A DNA stretch of 64,000 bases, from positions 744,001 through 808,000 of the forward strand of contig NZ_CP091510.1 in NCBI RefSeq assembly GCF_022870905.1, in the 5' to 3' direction. Origin of the DNA: Neisseria arctica (GTDB taxonomy: Bacteria; Pseudomonadota; Gammaproteobacteria; Burkholderiales; Neisseriaceae). The notes under the pieces are model-generated. The model had not been told where the DNA came from. It saw only the letters and a list, made by a program, of their open reading frames with translations, and ran no database searches. The position numbers were made by a program, and so were the translations under genes. Position 1 is the stretch's first letter, and each line of letters begins with the position of its first letter. This document shows positions 30,901 through 41,899 of the stretch, one piece after another.

Positions 30901-33900
30901 CAGCGGCGAGAAAGGCCGCGACAGCGCCGAGATCGACACCCAAGCACCGGGTGCGCCGACGGTTGAAATCAAAGACGGCGGCGACGGCTATGTGAACGGC
31001 GAAGAAGCCAAAGGCGGCGTAGAAGTATTGATCACCCCGCCGAAAGACGCGAAGCCGGGCGACGTATTGGAAGTTGACTATGACGGCGACGGCAAACCGG
31101 ACTTTACCAAAGAGCTGACGCCGGAAGACATCGCGGGCGGTGTTACCGTAACCGTACCGGAAGACAAGATTCCGACGGACGGCCCGCTGGAAGTAAGCGC
31201 GACCGTAACCGACGCGGCTGGCAATACCGGCCCCAAAGGCAGCGACAGCACCCAAGCCGATACTGCCGTACCGAACAACGGCGTAGCACCGGTAGTGGAA
31301 ATCACCGAAGATGCCAACAACGACGGCTTCATCAACCGCGAAGAGCTGGATGGTGCGGTAGATGTTAAAGTCAGCTTCGAAGGCGACAAAGTATCCGTAG
31401 GCGACATTGTTAAAGTGACCTCAGGCGGCGTTACCAAAGAAGTGATCGTTACCGCGGAAGACAAAGCCAAAGGCTACGTGACCACCGAATTCGACGCACC
31501 GGCACACGGCAGCGAAATGGTTGTGACCGCAGTGATTGCCGACAAAGCCGGCAACGTTTCCGAAGAAGGCCGCGACAGCGCTAAACTGGATCTGAGCGAT
31601 TTGGTTTCAGACGGCGTCAGCATCGTGATTGACGAAGATGCCAATAACGACGGCTTCATCAGCAAAGAAGAGCTGCAAGGCAGCATCGACGTTACCGTTA
31701 CTCTGCCCAAACAGGCAGTGGCGGGTGATCTGCTGGTCGTGACCGCCACGGGCAATACCCCGAAAGAAATCACGCTGACCCAGGCCGATATCGATGCGGG
31801 CAAAGTCAGCACCAGCTTCACCGCACCGGGCAACGGCACCGAGTTTGTCGCCACAGCGCAAGTCAGCGATGCCGCAGGCAATAAGAGCAATGTTGCCGAA
31901 GACAAAGCGATGTTGAAACTGGACGAGCCTGGCGCACCGGTAGTCACCATCGTTGAAGACAAAAACAACGACGGCTACATCAACGCGGACGAATTGGACG
32001 GCGACATCAACGTATCGGTAGAGTTGCCGAAAGGAGCGGTTGCGGGTGATACCCTGACCGTCACCGACAACGCCGGTAACGAACAAAAAGTCGTACTGAC
32101 GCCCGAACAAATTGCCGCAGGCAAAGTAGAAGTTACCCTGCCGGCACCGCAAGACGGCGGTAAGATCGAAGTAAGCGCGACCGTAACCGACGTAGCCGGT
32201 AACACCGGTCCGGCGGGTACCGATTCCGCCACCGTAGACACTACCGTATACAAAGGTCTGGTGATCGAAATTACCGAAGATGCCAACAACGACGGCTACA
32301 TCAACGCGGCCGAGCTGAAAGGCAACGACATCGACGTACGCGTTACCCTGCCGGAAGGCGCGGCAGCCGGCGATACCCTGACGGTAAGCGGCAGCGGCAA
32401 TACCGACAAAGTGATCACGCTGACACCGGAGCAAGTAAAAGCCGGTTACGTGGACGTGAAATTCAATCCGACGGGTGACAACACCGACTTCGTAGCGACC
32501 GCCTCTATCCGTGATGCGGCAGGCAACAGCGCCGGTCCGGTTAACGACAGCGCCCGTCTGCAACTGAGCGCGCCGGGCAAACCGATCGTGACCATTACCG
32601 AAGACGCGAACAACGACGGCTTCATTAACGGTAAAGAACTGAACGGCGACATCGGCGTCAACGTAGCGCTGCCGGCGACAGCCGTAGCGGGAGACACGCT
32701 GAACGTCGACACCAACGGCGACGGCACACCCGACTTCAGCCACGTACTGACGGAAGCCGACATCGTTAAAGGCAGCGTAGACGTACCGGGCGTTAAGAAT
32801 CCCGGCGAAGGTAAGACCCTGACCGTAGAGGCCTGGGTGACCGATCCTGCCGGCAACAGCGGCGAGAAAGGCCGCGACAGCGCCGAGATCGACACCCAAG
32901 CACCGGGTGCGCCGACGGTTGAAATCAAAGACGGCGGCGACGGCTATGTGAACGGCGAAGAAGCCAAAGGCGGCGTAGAAGTATTGATCACCCCGCCGAA
33001 AGACGCGAAGCCGGGCGACGTATTGGAAGTTGACTATGACGGCGACGGCAAACCGGACTTTACCAAAGAGCTGACGCCGGAAGACATCGCGGGCGGTGTT
33101 ACCGTAACCGTACCGGAAGACAAGATTCCGACGGACGGCCCGCTGGAAGTAAGCGCGACCGTAACCGACGCGGCTGGCAATACCGGCCCCAAAGGCAGCG
33201 ACAGCACCCAAGCCGATACTGCCGTACCGAACAACGGCGTAGCACCGGTAGTGGAAATCACCGAAGATGCCAACAACGACGGCTTCATCAACCGCGAAGA
33301 GCTGGATGGTGCGGTAGACGTTAAAGTCAGCTTCGACGGAGACAAAGTATCCGTAGGCGACGTTGTGAAAGTGACTTCGGGCGGCGTTACCAAAGAAGTG
33401 ATCGTTACGGCCGAAGACAAAGCCAAAGGCTACGTGACCACCGAATTCGACGCACCGGCACACGGCAGCGAAATGGTTGTGACCGCAGTGATCGCAGACA
33501 AAGCCGGCAACGTTTCCGAGGAAGGCCGCGACAGCGCCAAATTGGATCTGAGCGATTTGGTTTCAGACGGCGTCAGCATCGTGATTGACGAAGATGCCAA
33601 TAACGACGGCTTCATCAGCAAAGAAGAGCTGCAAGGTACCATCGACGTTACCGTTACTCTGCCCAAACAGGCAGTGGCGGGTGATCTGCTGGTCGTGACC
33701 GCCACGGGCAATACCCCGAAAGAAATCACGCTGACCCAGGCCGATATCGATGCGGGCAAAGTCAGCACCAGCTTCACCGCACCGGGCAACGGCACCGAGT
33801 TTGTCGCCACAGCGCAAGTCAGCGATGCCGCAGGCAATAAGAGCAATGTTGCCGAAGACAAAGCGATGTTGAAACTGGACGAGCCTGGCGCACCGGTAGT

Positions 33901-36900
33901 CACCATCGTTGAAGACAAAAACAACGACGGCTACATCAACGCGGACGAATTGGACGGTGACATCAACGTATCGGTAGAGTTGCCGAAAGATGCGGCGGCA
34001 GGCGATACCCTGACCGTAACCGACAACGCCGGCAACGAACAAAAAGTCGTACTGACGCCCGAACAAATTGCCGCAGGCAAAGTAGAAGTTACCCTGCCGG
34101 CACCGCAAGACGGCGGTAAGATCGAAGTAAGCGCGACCGTAACCGACGTAGCCGGTAACACCGGTCCGGCGGGTACCGATTCCGCCACCGTAGACACTAC
34201 CGTATACAAAGGTCTGGTGATCGAAATTACCGAAGATGCCAACAACGACGGCTACATCAACGCGGCCGAGCTGAAAGGCAACGACATCGACGTACGCGTT
34301 ACCCTGCCGGAAGGCGCGGCAGCCGGCGATACCCTGACGGTAAGCGGCAGCGGCAATACCGACAAAGTGATCACGCTGACACCGGAGCAAGTAAAAGCCG
34401 GTTACGTGGACGTGAAATTCAATCCGACGGGTGACAACACCGACTTCGTAGCGACCGCCTCTATCCGTGATGCGGCAGGCAACAGCGCCGGTCCGGTTAA
34501 CGACAGCGCCCGTCTGCAACTGAGCGCGCCGGGCAAACCGATCGTGACCATTACCGAAGACGCGAACAACGACGGCTTCATTAACGGTAAAGAACTGAAC
34601 GGCGACATCGGCGTCAACGTAGCGCTGCCGGCGACAGCCGTAGCGGGAGACACGCTGAACGTCGACACCAACGGCGACGGCAAACCCGACTTCAGCCATG
34701 TACTGACCGCAGCCGACATCGTTAAAGGCAGCGTAGACGTACCGGGCGTTAAGAATCCCGGCGAAGGTAAGACCCTGACCGTAGAGGCCTGGGTGACCGA
34801 TCCTGCCGGCAACAGCGGCGAGAAAGGCCGCGACAGCGCCGAGATCGACACCCAAGCACCGGGTGCGCCGACGGTTGAAATCAAAGACGGCGGCGACGGC
34901 TATGTGAACGGCGAAGAAGCCAAAGGCGGCGTAGAAGTATTGATCACCCCGCCGAAAGACGCGAAGCCGGGCGACGTATTGGAAGTTGACTATGACGGCG
35001 ACGGCAAACCGGACTTTACCAAAGAGCTGACGCCGGAAGACATCGCGGGCGGTGTTACCGTAACCGTACCGGAAGACAAGATTCCGACGGACGGCCCGCT
35101 GGAAGTAAGCGCGACCGTAACCGATGCGGCCGGCAATACCGGCCCCAAAGGCAGCGACAGTGTTAATGTTGATACCAAAGCACCTACTATAGACATTAAC
35201 CATATTGCCGGTGAGAACCAAGGTGCGACGGATGCCGACGGTTATGCTGTAATCAATGCGGCGGACAAACAAAACGGCTTCAACGTATCGGGTGTAACCG
35301 ATGCGGAGAACGGTCAGACCGTAGTTGTGAAAGTATTGGATGGCAACACAGAGGTGGCCAGCTATACCACTACCGTGACTAACGGTACATGGAGTGCTGC
35401 CGTACCTGCGGGAGCTGCTTGGGTTGCCGACGGTAAAGCGTATAGCTTCAGCGCCAGCGTTACCGATAAAGCAGGTAATACAGCTACTGACGTAGACGTA
35501 ACCAAAGCTACCGACTTGACTGCTCCGAATGCCAATACGACCAAACTGGTTATCAGCAGTGTGGCAGGTGATGACGTATTGAACGGCCAAGAATCTGCTG
35601 CTACTGAAGTTCCGGTGGTAGGCAAAGTAAGCGGTGAATTTAAAGCCGGAGACGTCGTAACCGTAGTGGTTAACGGCAACAGTTACACAAGCAAAGTAGA
35701 TGCACAAGGTAACTTCACCGTTAAAGTCAAAGGTAGCGATTTGGCGGCCGATGCGGATAAGGTAGTAGATGCCAGCATCACGACTACAGACGCGGCAGGC
35801 AATACCGGTACGATAACTGCTACCCGTCCGTACACCGTGGATGGAAAAGTTTCTATCGACATCAACCATATTGCCGGTGAGAACCAAGGTGCGACGGATG
35901 CCGACGGCTATGCTGTAATCAATGCGGCGGACAAACAAAACGGCTTCAACGTATCGGGTGTAACCGATGCGGAGAACGGTCAGACCGTAGTTGTGAAAGT
36001 ATTGGATGGCAACACAGAGGTGGCCAGCTATACCACTACCGTGACTAACGGTACATGGAGTGCTGCCGTACCTGCGGGAGCTGCTTGGGTTACCGACGGT
36101 AGAGCGTATAGCTTCAGCGCCAGCGTTACCGATAAAGCAGGTAATACAGCTACTGACGTAGACGTAACCAAAGCTACCGACTTGACTGCTCCGAATGCCA
36201 ATACGACCAAACTGGTTATCAGCAGTGTGGCAGGTGATGACGTATTGAACGGCCAAGAATCTGCTGCTACTGAAGTTCCGGTGGTAGGCAAAGTAAGCGG
36301 TGAATTTAAAGCCGGAGACGTCGTAACCGTAGTGGTTAACGGCAACAGTTACACAAGCAAAGTAGATGCACAAGGTAACTTCACCGTTAAAGTCAAAGGT
36401 AGCGATTTGGCGGCCGATGCGGATAAGGTAGTAGATGCCGGCATCACGACTACAGACGCGGCAGGCAATACCGGTACGATAACTGCTACCCGTCCGTACA
36501 CCGTGGATGGAAAAGTTTCTATCGACATCAACCACATTGCCGGTGATAACCAAGGTGCGAAGGATGCCGACGGCTATGCTGTAATCAATGCGGCGGACAA
36601 ACAAAACGGCTTCAACGTATCGGGTGTAACCGATGCGGAGAACGGTCAGACCGTAGTTGTGAAAGTATTGGATGGCAACACAGAGGTGGCCAGCTATACC
36701 ACTACCGTGACTAACGGTACATGGAGTGCTGCCGTACCTGCGGGAGCTGCTTGGGTTACCGACGGTAAAGCGTATAGCTTCAGCGCCAGTGTTACCGATA
36801 AAGCAGGTAATACAGCTACTGATGTAGACGTAACCAAAGCGACTGATTTGACTGCTCCGAATATTACTGTGGATGCTCCTGATAACAGTAATGACAATAC

Positions 36901-39223
36901 ACCGACTATTACAGGTACGACGAATGCACCTGCCGGTTCGGTAGTAACTATTTCTGTTACAGACAGCAATAGCCAAGTACAAACCTTCACGGCAGTAGTG
37001 CAGCAAGATGGTACATACCGTGCAGATGTTCCGAATCCGCTTGCGGACGGTAATTATCTTGCAACAGTTACCGTAAAAGATCCGGCCGGTAATGAAGCAA
37101 GGGCACGAGATTTAGGTAGTATTGATACTGTTAATCCGACTGTATCTGTGAATGACGCCAATCTTGCAGTGAAAGAGGCTTCAGGTGCTAGCGTAAGCGG
37201 TATTATTAAAGTTAGCGATAGTAATGGTGTAGCTTCCGTGACCGTTGGTGGCAAAGATGTAACTTCTGCTACTACTTCTACGCCTGTAGTTATTACCACT
37301 GCTAAAGGTACCTTGACGATTACCGAATACAATGCTTCTACCGGTGTGGTTTCTTACACTTATAAAGAAGCTAATAAAGCACAAGATCACAGCCAGGGAG
37401 ATTTATCAGTACGTGACAGCTTCATCGTAACCGTACGTGATAAAGCGGGCAATATGGTGATGGACAGCTTGGATGTTGTCATTACAGATACTGCTCCGGT
37501 TGCTGCGAATGATACAAAAGCAATCAATGAAGGAGACATTAGCGTAAGTGGCAATTTGTTGGCTAACGATACAATTGGTGCAGATGCGCCAGTCACTGTG
37601 AGCATCGCCAAATCTGCCGGTAATTATGGTGTACTGACCGTAGATGCTTCTGGTAACTATAAGTATGACTTGAACTCTGCGAATCCTGCTGTTAAAGCAT
37701 TGAAAGACGGCGAGACTCTGAAGGAAACCTTCAGCTACACAGTAACCGATGCAGACGGCGACAGTAGTACTGCCCAGCTGACTATTACGATTAATGGTGC
37801 CAGCGATAAATCTGTTATTGGCACTAACAAGCCTGATGTTATTACAGGTGGCAATGGAGATGATGTACTGGTCGGCGATACAGGTGGTTCTGAAATCATC
37901 ATTACCCCGGGGGCTAATTACAATGTAATGATCCTCTTGGATAATTCGAACAGTATGAACTTCTTTAAAGCGGCTAATGGTTTGACTTATGGAGAGATGG
38001 CTAAGAAATCATTGTTGAAGTTGGCAAATGATTTGGCCGGGCATGATGGTAAGATTAACGTTGCATTCATGACTTTCAACAAAGTATCAAATATGCAGTT
38101 GAGCATAAAAGACTTGAATGGCAGTAATGTTGATCAATTAATCAATAAGATTAATAGCTTAGCATTTACGGATGCAACCAACTATGATGATGCTTTCCGT
38201 GATGCGACAACTTGGCTAAATAGCGTTTCATCAAATGGCTATAAGAATGTTACTTATTTCTTAACTGATGGTGAACCGACTACTTATGGTACAACTGGTT
38301 GGATTAATGGTGCTTATGTAACACAAACATCAATGGATGCCGCCTTGTCTAGCTTTAAAGGGCTGAGTGCGATTTCAGATGTACATGCCATCGGCTTCTC
38401 TAAAGGTGTTGGTAACAATACACTGAAATATTTCGATAATACTTCCGATAGTGATTTGGTGTATAACCAAGAATGGCAAAATTATTTTGCACCGTCAGGT
38501 TACAACACTGTTAAATTGAGCGGTTATACCGGTGAGTCTGCGATTGTAAGTAACCCTGATGAACTGGATGCTGCATTGCAACACGGTACTACTCAAATTC
38601 ATTTGGATAGTGTTTCAAATGATGTAATCAGTGGTGGTGCAGGTGATGATATTCTGTTTGGTGATACAATCAACACGGATCATCTGTCTTGGGTGAACAC
38701 TAGCACAGGTGTGGCGTACACTTCTGATAACCATGACGGTCAAAGCATTAATGCGCTGAAAGAGTACATTAAATGGACCGATAACAGTGGTGCAGATGCT
38801 ACCAGCGATCAAATCAACAGTTATGTCCGCAGCAACTGGCAGGATCTGTTGGATGGTCGTAGTGATGGCGGAGACGATACGCTCAACGGTGGCAGCGGTA
38901 ATGACATTCTGTTTGGTGGAGCCGGAAACGATACGCTGACTGGCGGTGAAGGTGCTGATCAGTTTGTATTCCTGGCCAACAGCAACAGTGGTCAAGATAT
39001 CATTACTGATTTTGAGGCCGGTGTGGATAAAGTAGTGTTTGCCGACTTGGTAAGCCCTGCTCAGTTGAAAGGTGCTGTTTGGAATGATGCAACCCATACC
39101 TTAAGCTTTACCGGTGTGGGCAGTGATGGCCAAACTTACAACAACAGTATCACTTTCAAAGGAATGGCTTCGGGCCAAACCCTAAACATTATTTTGGACA
39201 ACCATGTTGAATTTATCGGTTAA
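21998..39223 (+). CDS. giant repetitive Ig-like/RTX adhesin (BapA-like), type I secreted
   Basis: This is a predicted surface adhesin of 5741 aa. I choose the ATG at 21998 because AAGG (21986-21989) precedes it properly; a GTG at 21989 overlaps that site. In order: a BapA-like N-terminal module with a hydrophobic stretch (about 140-156); one Ig-like domain (174-264); 6.27 tandem units of 652 residues (about 268-4388), each with six Ig-like modules opening with EF-hand-type loops such as [12 protein letters not shown]; 222-residue repeats (about 4399-4952); another Ig-like domain; a VCBS-like region (about 5165-5273); an RTX patch; a von Willebrand A domain with MIDAS DNSNS (D5315); further RTX nonapeptides; and a T1SS-type C-terminus. 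There is no Sec signal. Likely roles are adhesion or biofilm formation, with calcium stiffening the rod. No exporter genes lie nearby. Confidence 0.88.
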   Translation: MAKNITLNINNAKEVVESIKIQTASGEAVRIAAQPGVNYQFIDDLTQFGPENIMIKRVGDDLFVAVEGTDIANPDLVIEGYYSGKTSAYKDSLLIGQHENGNIYPYIPESTLPEDAVTLLAEEVQAGQALGGEVIQALWMPNPLWLLALMPLAALGAQGGNNNDTPVPELPAPEITVDAPDLTNDNTPTISGKTDAEPGQTVSVLITDAEGKQQTVTTTVKDDGTYEVDVKEPLADGEYTAEATVNNKAGKTATATDPGTVDTMAPSAPVVTIIEDKNNDGYISSDELDGDINVTVTLPRDAVAGDTLNVDTNGDGKPDFSHVLTAADIVKGSVDVPGVKNPGEGKTLTVEAWVTDPAGNSGEKGRDSAEIDTQAPGAPTVEIKDGGDGYVNGEEAKGGVEVLITPPKDAKPGDVLEVDYDGDGKPDFTKELTPEDIAGGVTVTVPEDKIPTDGPLEVSATVTDAAGNTGPKGSDSTQADTAVPNNGVAPVVEITEDANNDGFINREELDGAVDVKVSFDGDKVSVGDVVKVTSGGVTKEVIVTAEDKAKGYVTTEFDAPAHGSEMVVTAVIADKAGNVSEEGRDSAKLDLSDLVSDGVSIVIDEDANNDGFISKEELQGTIDVTVTLPKQAVAGDLLVVTATGNTPKEITLTQADIDAGKVSTSFTAPGNGTEFVATAQVSDAAGNKSNVAEDKATLKLDEPGAPVVTIVEDKNNDGYINADELDGDINVSVELPKGAVAGDTLTVTDNAGNEQKVVLTPEQIAAGKVEVTLPAPQDGGKIEVSATVTDVAGNTGPAGTDSATVDTTVYKGLVIEITEDANNDGYINAAELKGNDIDVRVTLPEGAAAGDTLTVSGSGNTDKVITLTPEQVKAGYVDVKFNPTGDNTDFVATASIRDVAGNSAGPVNDSARLQLSAPGKPIVTITEDANNDGFINGKELNGDIGVNVALPATAVAGDTLNVDTNGDGKPDFSHVLTAADIVKGSVDVPGVKNPGEGKTLTVEAWVTDPAGNSGEKGRDSAEIDTQAPGAPTVEIKDGGDGYVNGEEAKGGVEVLITPPKDAKPGDVLEVDYDGDGKPDFTKELTPEDIAGGVTVTVPEDKIPTDGPLEVSATVTDAAGNTGPKGSDSTQADTAVPNNGVAPVVEITEDANNDGFINREELDGAVDVKVSFEGDKVSVGDIVKVTSGGVTKEVIVTAEDKAKGYVTTEFDAPAHGSEMVVTAVIADKAGNVSEEGRDSAKLDLSDLVSDGVSIVIDEDANNDGFISKEELQGTIDVTVTLPKQAVAGDLLVVTATGNTPKEITLTQADIDAGKVSTSFTAPGNGTEFVATAQVSDAAGNKSNVAEDKAMLKLDEPGAPVVTIVEDKNNDGYINADELDGDINVSVELPKGAVAGDTLTVTDNAGNEQKVVLTPEQIAAGKVEVTLPAPQDGGKIEVSATVTDVAGNTGPAGTDSATVDTTVYKGLVIEITEDANNDGYINAAELKGNDIDVRVTLPEGAAAGDTLTVSGSGNTDKVITLTPEQVKAGYVDVKFNPTGDNTDFVATASIRDVAGNSAGPVNDSARLQLSAPGKPIVTITEDANNDGFINGKELNGDIGVNVALPATAVAGDTLNVDTNGDGTPDFSHVLTEADIVKGSVDVPGVKNPGEGKTLTVEAWVTDPAGNSGEKGRDSAEIDTQAPGAPTVEIKDGGDGYVNGEEAKGGVEVLITPPKDAKPGDVLEVDYDGDGKPDFTKELTPEDIAGGVTVTVPEDKIPTDGPLEVSATVTDAAGNTGPKGSDSTQADTAVPNNGVAPVVEITEDANNDGFINREELDGAVDVKVSFDGDKVSVGDVVKVTSGGVTKEVIVTAEDKAKGYVTTEFDAPAHGSEMVVTAVIADKAGNVSEEGRDSAKLDLSDLVSDGVSIVIDEDANNDGFISKEELQGTIDVTVTLPKQAVAGDLLVVTATGNTPKEITLTQADIDAGKVSTSFTAPGNGTEFVATAQVSDAAGNKSNVAEDKAMLKLDEPGAPVVTIVEDKNNDGYINADELDGDINVSVELPKDAAAGDTLTVTDNAGNEQKVVLTPEQIAAGKVEVTLPAPQDGGKIEVSATVTDVAGNTGPAGTDSATVDTTVYKGLVIEITEDANNDGYINAAELKGNDIDVRITLPEGAAAGDTLTVSGSGNTDKVITLTPEQVKAGYVDVKFNPTGDNTDFVATASIRDAAGNSAGPVNDSARLQLSAPGKPIVTITEDANNDGFINGKELNGDIGVNVALPATAVAGDTLNVDTNGDGTPDFSHVLTEADIVKGSVDVPGVKNPGEGKTLTVEAWVTDPAGNSGEKGRDSAEIDTQAPGAPTVEIKDGGDGYVNGEEAKGGVEVLITPPKDAKPGDVLEVDYDGDGKPDFTKELTPEDIAGGVTVTVPEDKIPTDGKLVVEATVTDAAGNTGPKGSDSTQADTAVPNNGVAPVVEITEDANNDGFINREELDGAVDVKVSFDGDKVSVGDVVKVTSGGVTKEVIVTAEDKAKGYVTTEFDAPAHGSEMVVTAVIADKAGNVSEEGRDSAKLDLSDLVSDGVSIVIDEDANNDGFISKEELQGTIDVTVTLPKQAVAGDLLVVTATGNTPKEITLTQADIDAGKVSTSFTAPGNGTEFVATAQVSDAAGNKSNVAEDKATLKLDEPGAPVVTIVEDKNNDGYINADELDGDINVSVELPKGAVAGDTLTVTDNAGNEQKVVLTPEQIAAGKVEVTLPAPQDGGKIEVSATVTDVAGNTGPAGTDSATVDTTVYKGLVIEITEDANNDGYINAAELKGNDIDVRVTLPEGAAAGDTLTVSGSGNTDKVITLTPEQVKAGYVDVKFNPTGDNTDFVATASIRDVAGNSAGPVNDSARLQLSAPGKPIVTITEDANNDGFINGKELNGDIGVNVALPATAVAGDTLNVDTNGDGKPDFSHVLTAADIVKGSVDVPGVKNPGEGKTLTVEAWVTDPAGNSGEKGRDSAEIDTQAPGAPTVEIKDGGDGYVNGEEAKGGVEVLITPPKDAKPGDVLEVDYDGDGKPDFTKELTPEDIAGGVTVTVPEDKIPTDGPLEVSATVTDAAGNTGPKGSDSTQADTAVPNNGVAPVVEITEDANNDGFINREELDGAVDVKVSFEGDKVSVGDIVKVTSGGVTKEVIVTAEDKAKGYVTTEFDAPAHGSEMVVTAVIADKAGNVSEEGRDSAKLDLSDLVSDGVSIVIDEDANNDGFISKEELQGSIDVTVTLPKQAVAGDLLVVTATGNTPKEITLTQADIDAGKVSTSFTAPGNGTEFVATAQVSDAAGNKSNVAEDKAMLKLDEPGAPVVTIVEDKNNDGYINADELDGDINVSVELPKGAVAGDTLTVTDNAGNEQKVVLTPEQIAAGKVEVTLPAPQDGGKIEVSATVTDVAGNTGPAGTDSATVDTTVYKGLVIEITEDANNDGYINAAELKGNDIDVRVTLPEGAAAGDTLTVSGSGNTDKVITLTPEQVKAGYVDVKFNPTGDNTDFVATASIRDAAGNSAGPVNDSARLQLSAPGKPIVTITEDANNDGFINGKELNGDIGVNVALPATAVAGDTLNVDTNGDGTPDFSHVLTEADIVKGSVDVPGVKNPGEGKTLTVEAWVTDPAGNSGEKGRDSAEIDTQAPGAPTVEIKDGGDGYVNGEEAKGGVEVLITPPKDAKPGDVLEVDYDGDGKPDFTKELTPEDIAGGVTVTVPEDKIPTDGPLEVSATVTDAAGNTGPKGSDSTQADTAVPNNGVAPVVEITEDANNDGFINREELDGAVDVKVSFDGDKVSVGDVVKVTSGGVTKEVIVTAEDKAKGYVTTEFDAPAHGSEMVVTAVIADKAGNVSEEGRDSAKLDLSDLVSDGVSIVIDEDANNDGFISKEELQGTIDVTVTLPKQAVAGDLLVVTATGNTPKEITLTQADIDAGKVSTSFTAPGNGTEFVATAQVSDAAGNKSNVAEDKAMLKLDEPGAPVVTIVEDKNNDGYINADELDGDINVSVELPKDAAAGDTLTVTDNAGNEQKVVLTPEQIAAGKVEVTLPAPQDGGKIEVSATVTDVAGNTGPAGTDSATVDTTVYKGLVIEITEDANNDGYINAAELKGNDIDVRVTLPEGAAAGDTLTVSGSGNTDKVITLTPEQVKAGYVDVKFNPTGDNTDFVATASIRDAAGNSAGPVNDSARLQLSAPGKPIVTITEDANNDGFINGKELNGDIGVNVALPATAVAGDTLNVDTNGDGKPDFSHVLTAADIVKGSVDVPGVKNPGEGKTLTVEAWVTDPAGNSGEKGRDSAEIDTQAPGAPTVEIKDGGDGYVNGEEAKGGVEVLITPPKDAKPGDVLEVDYDGDGKPDFTKELTPEDIAGGVTVTVPEDKIPTDGPLEVSATVTDAAGNTGPKGSDSVNVDTKAPTIDINHIAGENQGATDADGYAVINAADKQNGFNVSGVTDAENGQTVVVKVLDGNTEVASYTTTVTNGTWSAAVPAGAAWVADGKAYSFSASVTDKAGNTATDVDVTKATDLTAPNANTTKLVISSVAGDDVLNGQESAATEVPVVGKVSGEFKAGDVVTVVVNGNSYTSKVDAQGNFTVKVKGSDLAADADKVVDASITTTDAAGNTGTITATRPYTVDGKVSIDINHIAGENQGATDADGYAVINAADKQNGFNVSGVTDAENGQTVVVKVLDGNTEVASYTTTVTNGTWSAAVPAGAAWVTDGRAYSFSASVTDKAGNTATDVDVTKATDLTAPNANTTKLVISSVAGDDVLNGQESAATEVPVVGKVSGEFKAGDVVTVVVNGNSYTSKVDAQGNFTVKVKGSDLAADADKVVDAGITTTDAAGNTGTITATRPYTVDGKVSIDINHIAGDNQGAKDADGYAVINAADKQNGFNVSGVTDAENGQTVVVKVLDGNTEVASYTTTVTNGTWSAAVPAGAAWVTDGKAYSFSASVTDKAGNTATDVDVTKATDLTAPNITVDAPDNSNDNTPTITGTTNAPAGSVVTISVTDSNSQVQTFTAVVQQDGTYRADVPNPLADGNYLATVTVKDPAGNEARARDLGSIDTVNPTVSVNDANLAVKEASGASVSGIIKVSDSNGVASVTVGGKDVTSATTSTPVVITTAKGTLTITEYNASTGVVSYTYKEANKAQDHSQGDLSVRDSFIVTVRDKAGNMVMDSLDVVITDTAPVAANDTKAINEGDISVSGNLLANDTIGADAPVTVSIAKSAGNYGVLTVDASGNYKYDLNSANPAVKALKDGETLKETFSYTVTDADGDSSTAQLTITINGASDKSVIGTNKPDVITGGNGDDVLVGDTGGSEIIITPGANYNVMILLDNSNSMNFFKAANGLTYGEMAKKSLLKLANDLAGHDGKINVAFMTFNKVSNMQLSIKDLNGSNVDQLINKINSLAFTDATNYDDAFRDATTWLNSVSSNGYKNVTYFLTDGEPTTYGTTGWINGAYVTQTSMDAALSSFKGLSAISDVHAIGFSKGVGNNTLKYFDNTSDSDLVYNQEWQNYFAPSGYNTVKLSGYTGESAIVSNPDELDAALQHGTTQIHLDSVSNDVISGGAGDDILFGDTINTDHLSWVNTSTGVAYTSDNHDGQSINALKEYIKWTDNSGADATSDQINSYVRSNWQDLLDGRSDGGDDTLNGGSGNDILFGGAGNDTLTGGEGADQFVFLANSNSGQDIITDFEAGVDKVVFADLVSPAQLKGAVWNDATHTLSFTGVGSDGQTYNNSITFKGMASGQTLNIILDNHVEFIG
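22901..35160 (+). repeat. Tandem array of 1956-bp units (6.27 copies)
   Basis: Near-identical units recur every 1956 bp inside the adhesin gene. Units in phase with the Pro-Gly-Lys-Pro module start at about 22793 (first part divergent), 24749, 26705, 28661, 30617, 32573 and 34529 (partial). Identity to the next copy begins at 22901 and is lost after 35160. Each unit encodes six modules of about 108 residues, and units differ at only a few positions. Confidence 0.95.
35192..36855 (+). repeat. Second tandem array, 666-bp period (2.5 copies)
   Basis: A pair of domains (one starting [10 protein letters not shown], the other [14 protein letters not shown]) repeats at 35192, 35858 and 36524. The third copy keeps only the first domain. 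Copies are almost identical in DNA. Confidence 0.93.
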
Positions 39224-39248
39224 AGTTGTCTGAATATATCCCACTATC

Positions 39249-39280
39249 AAAGCCCTGCCGAAAAAGCAGGGCTTTTATTA
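39249..39280 (+). terminator. Rho-independent terminator after the adhesin gene
   Basis: AAAGCCCTGC and GCAGGGCTTT close a seven-base loop and run into TTTT. It sits 26 bases after the stop. Confidence 0.92.
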
Positions 39281-39558
39281 TTTATTTAGATAAGGCTGTC
39301 TGAACATAAGGTTGCTTGGAAGATAAAAGATATAGGTGATATGGTTACCATGTTTTGAGTGTTTCAAATAATGTTTTGAATAAATGGTAAACTTTGTTTG
39401 CAGAAAAAAATTTTATGGGGTGAAAATATATTCAAGCCAAAAAATTTCTAAGATAGAAGGGGACTAATAATTTTTCTAAATAGGTTTACTTTCTAACTTT
39501 ACCTTTACAATACAGTCGGATTAAGATGCCGTCTGAAAAGATTAGAGAAACAAATAAT
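39281..39558. other. AT-rich spacer before folA
   Basis: There is no gene. A TACAAT (about 39506-39511) may be a folA -10 box. An AT-DUS occupies 39526-39537. Confidence 0.45.
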
Positions 39559-40074
39559 ATGCCTAAAATTACTTTGATTGCCGCTTATGCGGCGCACCGC
39601 TGTATCGGTATTAATAACAGTATGCCGTGGCATTTGCCCGAAGACTTTGCTTTTTTCAAACAATATACTCTCGGCAAACCGGTTGTTATGGGTAGGAAAA
39701 CATGGGAATCGCTGCCTAAAAAGCCATTGCCGGGTAGGCGTAATATTGTTATCAGCAGGCAGGCAGGTTATATTGCTGAAGAGGCGGAAATTGCAGCTAG
39801 CCTTCGGGAGGCTTTTGAAAAATGTTTGCATGCTGAAGAAATCATTGTGATGGGGGGGGAGCAGATTTATCGCCAGAGCCTGCCGTTTGCAACCGATTTA
39901 AGAATTACCGAAGTGGATTTGGATGTGCAGGGCGATGCGTTTTTTCCGGAAATTTCCCGTAAAGAATGGGAAGAAGTTTCCCGAGAGGTATATCAAAGCA
40001 GTAAAAACATCCGTTATGCTTTCGTTCACTACAAAAGAAAAGATACTGCTAAGCTTGATGTGGCTTGCGGATAA
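39559..40074 (+). CDS. folA: dihydrofolate reductase
   Basis: FolA reduces dihydrofolate to tetrahydrofolate with NADPH and is the trimethoprim target. The N-terminal ITLIAAYAAHRCIGINNSMPWHLPED region, the NADPH-binding GRKTWESLP and the IIVMGGEQIYRQ motif are all present. From the ATG at 39559 the protein has 171 residues, near the usual length. An in-frame ATG at 39526 is the first codon of an ATGCCGTCTGAA uptake sequence and is unlikely to be the start. An eight-G run lies in the coding region at 39852-39859. Confidence 0.95.
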   Translation: MPKITLIAAYAAHRCIGINNSMPWHLPEDFAFFKQYTLGKPVVMGRKTWESLPKKPLPGRRNIVISRQAGYIAEEAEIAASLREAFEKCLHAEEIIVMGGEQIYRQSLPFATDLRITEVDLDVQGDAFFPEISRKEWEEVSREVYQSSKNIRYAFVHYKRKDTAKLDVACG

Positions 40075-40246
40075 AAAGTAGAGCTTAAAAACCGTTTATT
40101 GACCATGCCGCTATCTTGCTATATTTTTCAGACGGCTTTACTTTATTCATGATCGCGTAAAATATATTATCTGATATTAAACTTATTGCCAGAGTTTCAC
40201 AAATAGGCAGCGGCAAAACAAATATTAAAATTCAGGAATCTAACCA

Positions 40247-41899
40247 ATGACCGAAACAATCCAACGTGACAGCATGCAATATGATGTTGTAATTGTCGGG
40301 GCAGGGCCTTCAGGCTTAAGTGCAGCCATCAAGCTCAAACAGTTGGCTGAAAAAGCAGGCCGTGAGATCAGTGTTTGCGTTGTAGAAAAAGGCTCCGAAG
40401 TTGGTGCGCATATTTTATCCGGTGCCGTAATTGATCCGAAAAGCCTTACCGAGCTACTGCCGGATTGGAAAGAGCAGGGCGCGCCGCTTACCCGTAGCGT
40501 TACCGAAGACAAGGTATTATTTCTCACAGCCCAAAAAGCACATAAATTAATTACCCCGCCCAGTTTTCAAAACCATGGCAACTACATCATCAGCTTAGGG
40601 CAGTTAACACGCTGGCTGGCCGAACAAGCCGAGAGTTTGGGCGTGGAAATTTATCCCGGGTTTGCCGCTTCGGAAATACTTTATCACGAAGACGGTTCTG
40701 TAAAAGGTATTGCGACCGGTGATATGGGTATCGGTAAAGACGGTCAACCCACGGCAAATTACCAGCCCGGTATGGAATTATGGGCGCAGCAAACTATTTT
40801 CAGCGAAGGTTGCCGTGGTTCGTTAACCAAGCAGGTGATTAAGCGTTTTGCCTTGGATCGAGACAGCCAGCCGCAAACTTACGGTATCGGTATTAAAGAA
40901 ATCTGGGAAGTCCCCGAAGCACAATGCAAGCCGGGTTTGGTTATCCATACGATAGGATGGCCTTTGGACAACCAAACCTATGGCGGTTCGTTTATTTATC
41001 ATTTGGATAATAACCAGGTAGCCGTAGGATTTGTAGTTGGCTTGGATTATCAAAATCCCTATTTATCGCCGTTTGAAGAATTACAACGTTTTAAAACACA
41101 CCCTGAAATACGCAAAACCTTCGAAGGCGGGCGCCGCATTGCTTACGGAGCTCGAGCCTTAAGCGAAGGAGGCTTGCAGAGTTTGCCCAAACTCAGTTTT
41201 AAAGGTGGCGTATTGGCGGGCGATTGTGCAGGCTTTTTGAATGTACCGAGGATTAAAGGCATTCATACCGCCATGAAATCCGGAATGCTGGCGGCAGAGG
41301 CCGTATTTGGCGTATTAGGCGAGAGCGTTGAAATAGAAAGCGGTAAGGAGGCTTCGGGCTTGAACGAATTGTTCAAACAAAGCTGGCTTTACCGTGAGCT
41401 TTACGAGGTACGCAATATCCGCCCCTCATTCAGATACGGACTTTGGCCCGCCATGATTTACACGGCTCTCGAGCAATACGTTTTCAAAGGCAAGGCGCCG
41501 TGGACACTTCCTCACCATGGTAGCGATCACAGCAGCTTACGTAAAGCCGCTGCTTGCCATCCGATTGATTATCCGAAGCCGGATAATGTGCTGACTTTCG
41601 ACCGCCTCAGCAGCGTATTTTTGGCAAACCTCAGTCATGAAGAAAACCAGCCGGTACATTTGAAATTGGCCAATTTCCAATTAGCGTTGGATGTGAACAA
41701 AGCCGATTATGCTTCTCCGGAAACAAGATATTGCCCGGCTGCGGTATATGAAATCGTAGAGGCAGAAGGCAAACTGGCTTTGCAGATTAACGCGCAAAAC
41801 TGCGTACATTGCAAAACCTGTGATATTAAAGACCCGACCCAAAACATCACTTGGGTTTGTCCTGAAGGTGGAAGCGGCCCGAATTACGGTGCTATGTAA
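40247..41899 (+). CDS. electron transfer flavoprotein-ubiquinone oxidoreductase
   Basis: ETF-QO passes electrons from reduced ETF to the quinone pool. An N-terminal FAD-binding motif, VVIVGAGPSGLSAAIKL (about 10-26), is followed by CVVEKGSEVGAHILSGA. The C-terminus carries the 4Fe-4S ligands in CVHCKTCDIKDP and WVCPEGGSGPNYG. The length (550 aa) matches the family. AGGA lies upstream of the ATG. The ETF subunit genes are not in this window. Confidence 0.95.
   Translation: MTETIQRDSMQYDVVIVGAGPSGLSAAIKLKQLAEKAGREISVCVVEKGSEVGAHILSGAVIDPKSLTELLPDWKEQGAPLTRSVTEDKVLFLTAQKAHKLITPPSFQNHGNYIISLGQLTRWLAEQAESLGVEIYPGFAASEILYHEDGSVKGIATGDMGIGKDGQPTANYQPGMELWAQQTIFSEGCRGSLTKQVIKRFALDRDSQPQTYGIGIKEIWEVPEAQCKPGLVIHTIGWPLDNQTYGGSFIYHLDNNQVAVGFVVGLDYQNPYLSPFEELQRFKTHPEIRKTFEGGRRIAYGARALSEGGLQSLPKLSFKGGVLAGDCAGFLNVPRIKGIHTAMKSGMLAAEAVFGVLGESVEIESGKEASGLNELFKQSWLYRELYEVRNIRPSFRYGLWPAMIYTALEQYVFKGKAPWTLPHHGSDHSSLRKAAACHPIDYPKPDNVLTFDRLSSVFLANLSHEENQPVHLKLANFQLALDVNKADYASPETRYCPAAVYEIVEAEGKLALQINAQNCVHCKTCDIKDPTQNITWVCPEGGSGPNYGAM

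Noticed and set aside
22901-35160. Repeats considered as a CRISPR array or mobile element
   Set aside because: Units are 1956 bp, stay in frame, encode Ig-like domains and have no spacers, terminal repeats or transposase.
33563-37006. Antisense open frame of 1147 codons under the adhesin, with similar long frames under each repeat unit
   Set aside because: It recurs in phase with the 1956-bp unit, has no ribosome site or family similarity, and arises from the codon bias of the sense strand.
39526-39558. Upstream ATG for folA
   Set aside because: The ATG is the first codon of an ATGCCGTCTGAA uptake sequence, and family similarity begins at 39559.
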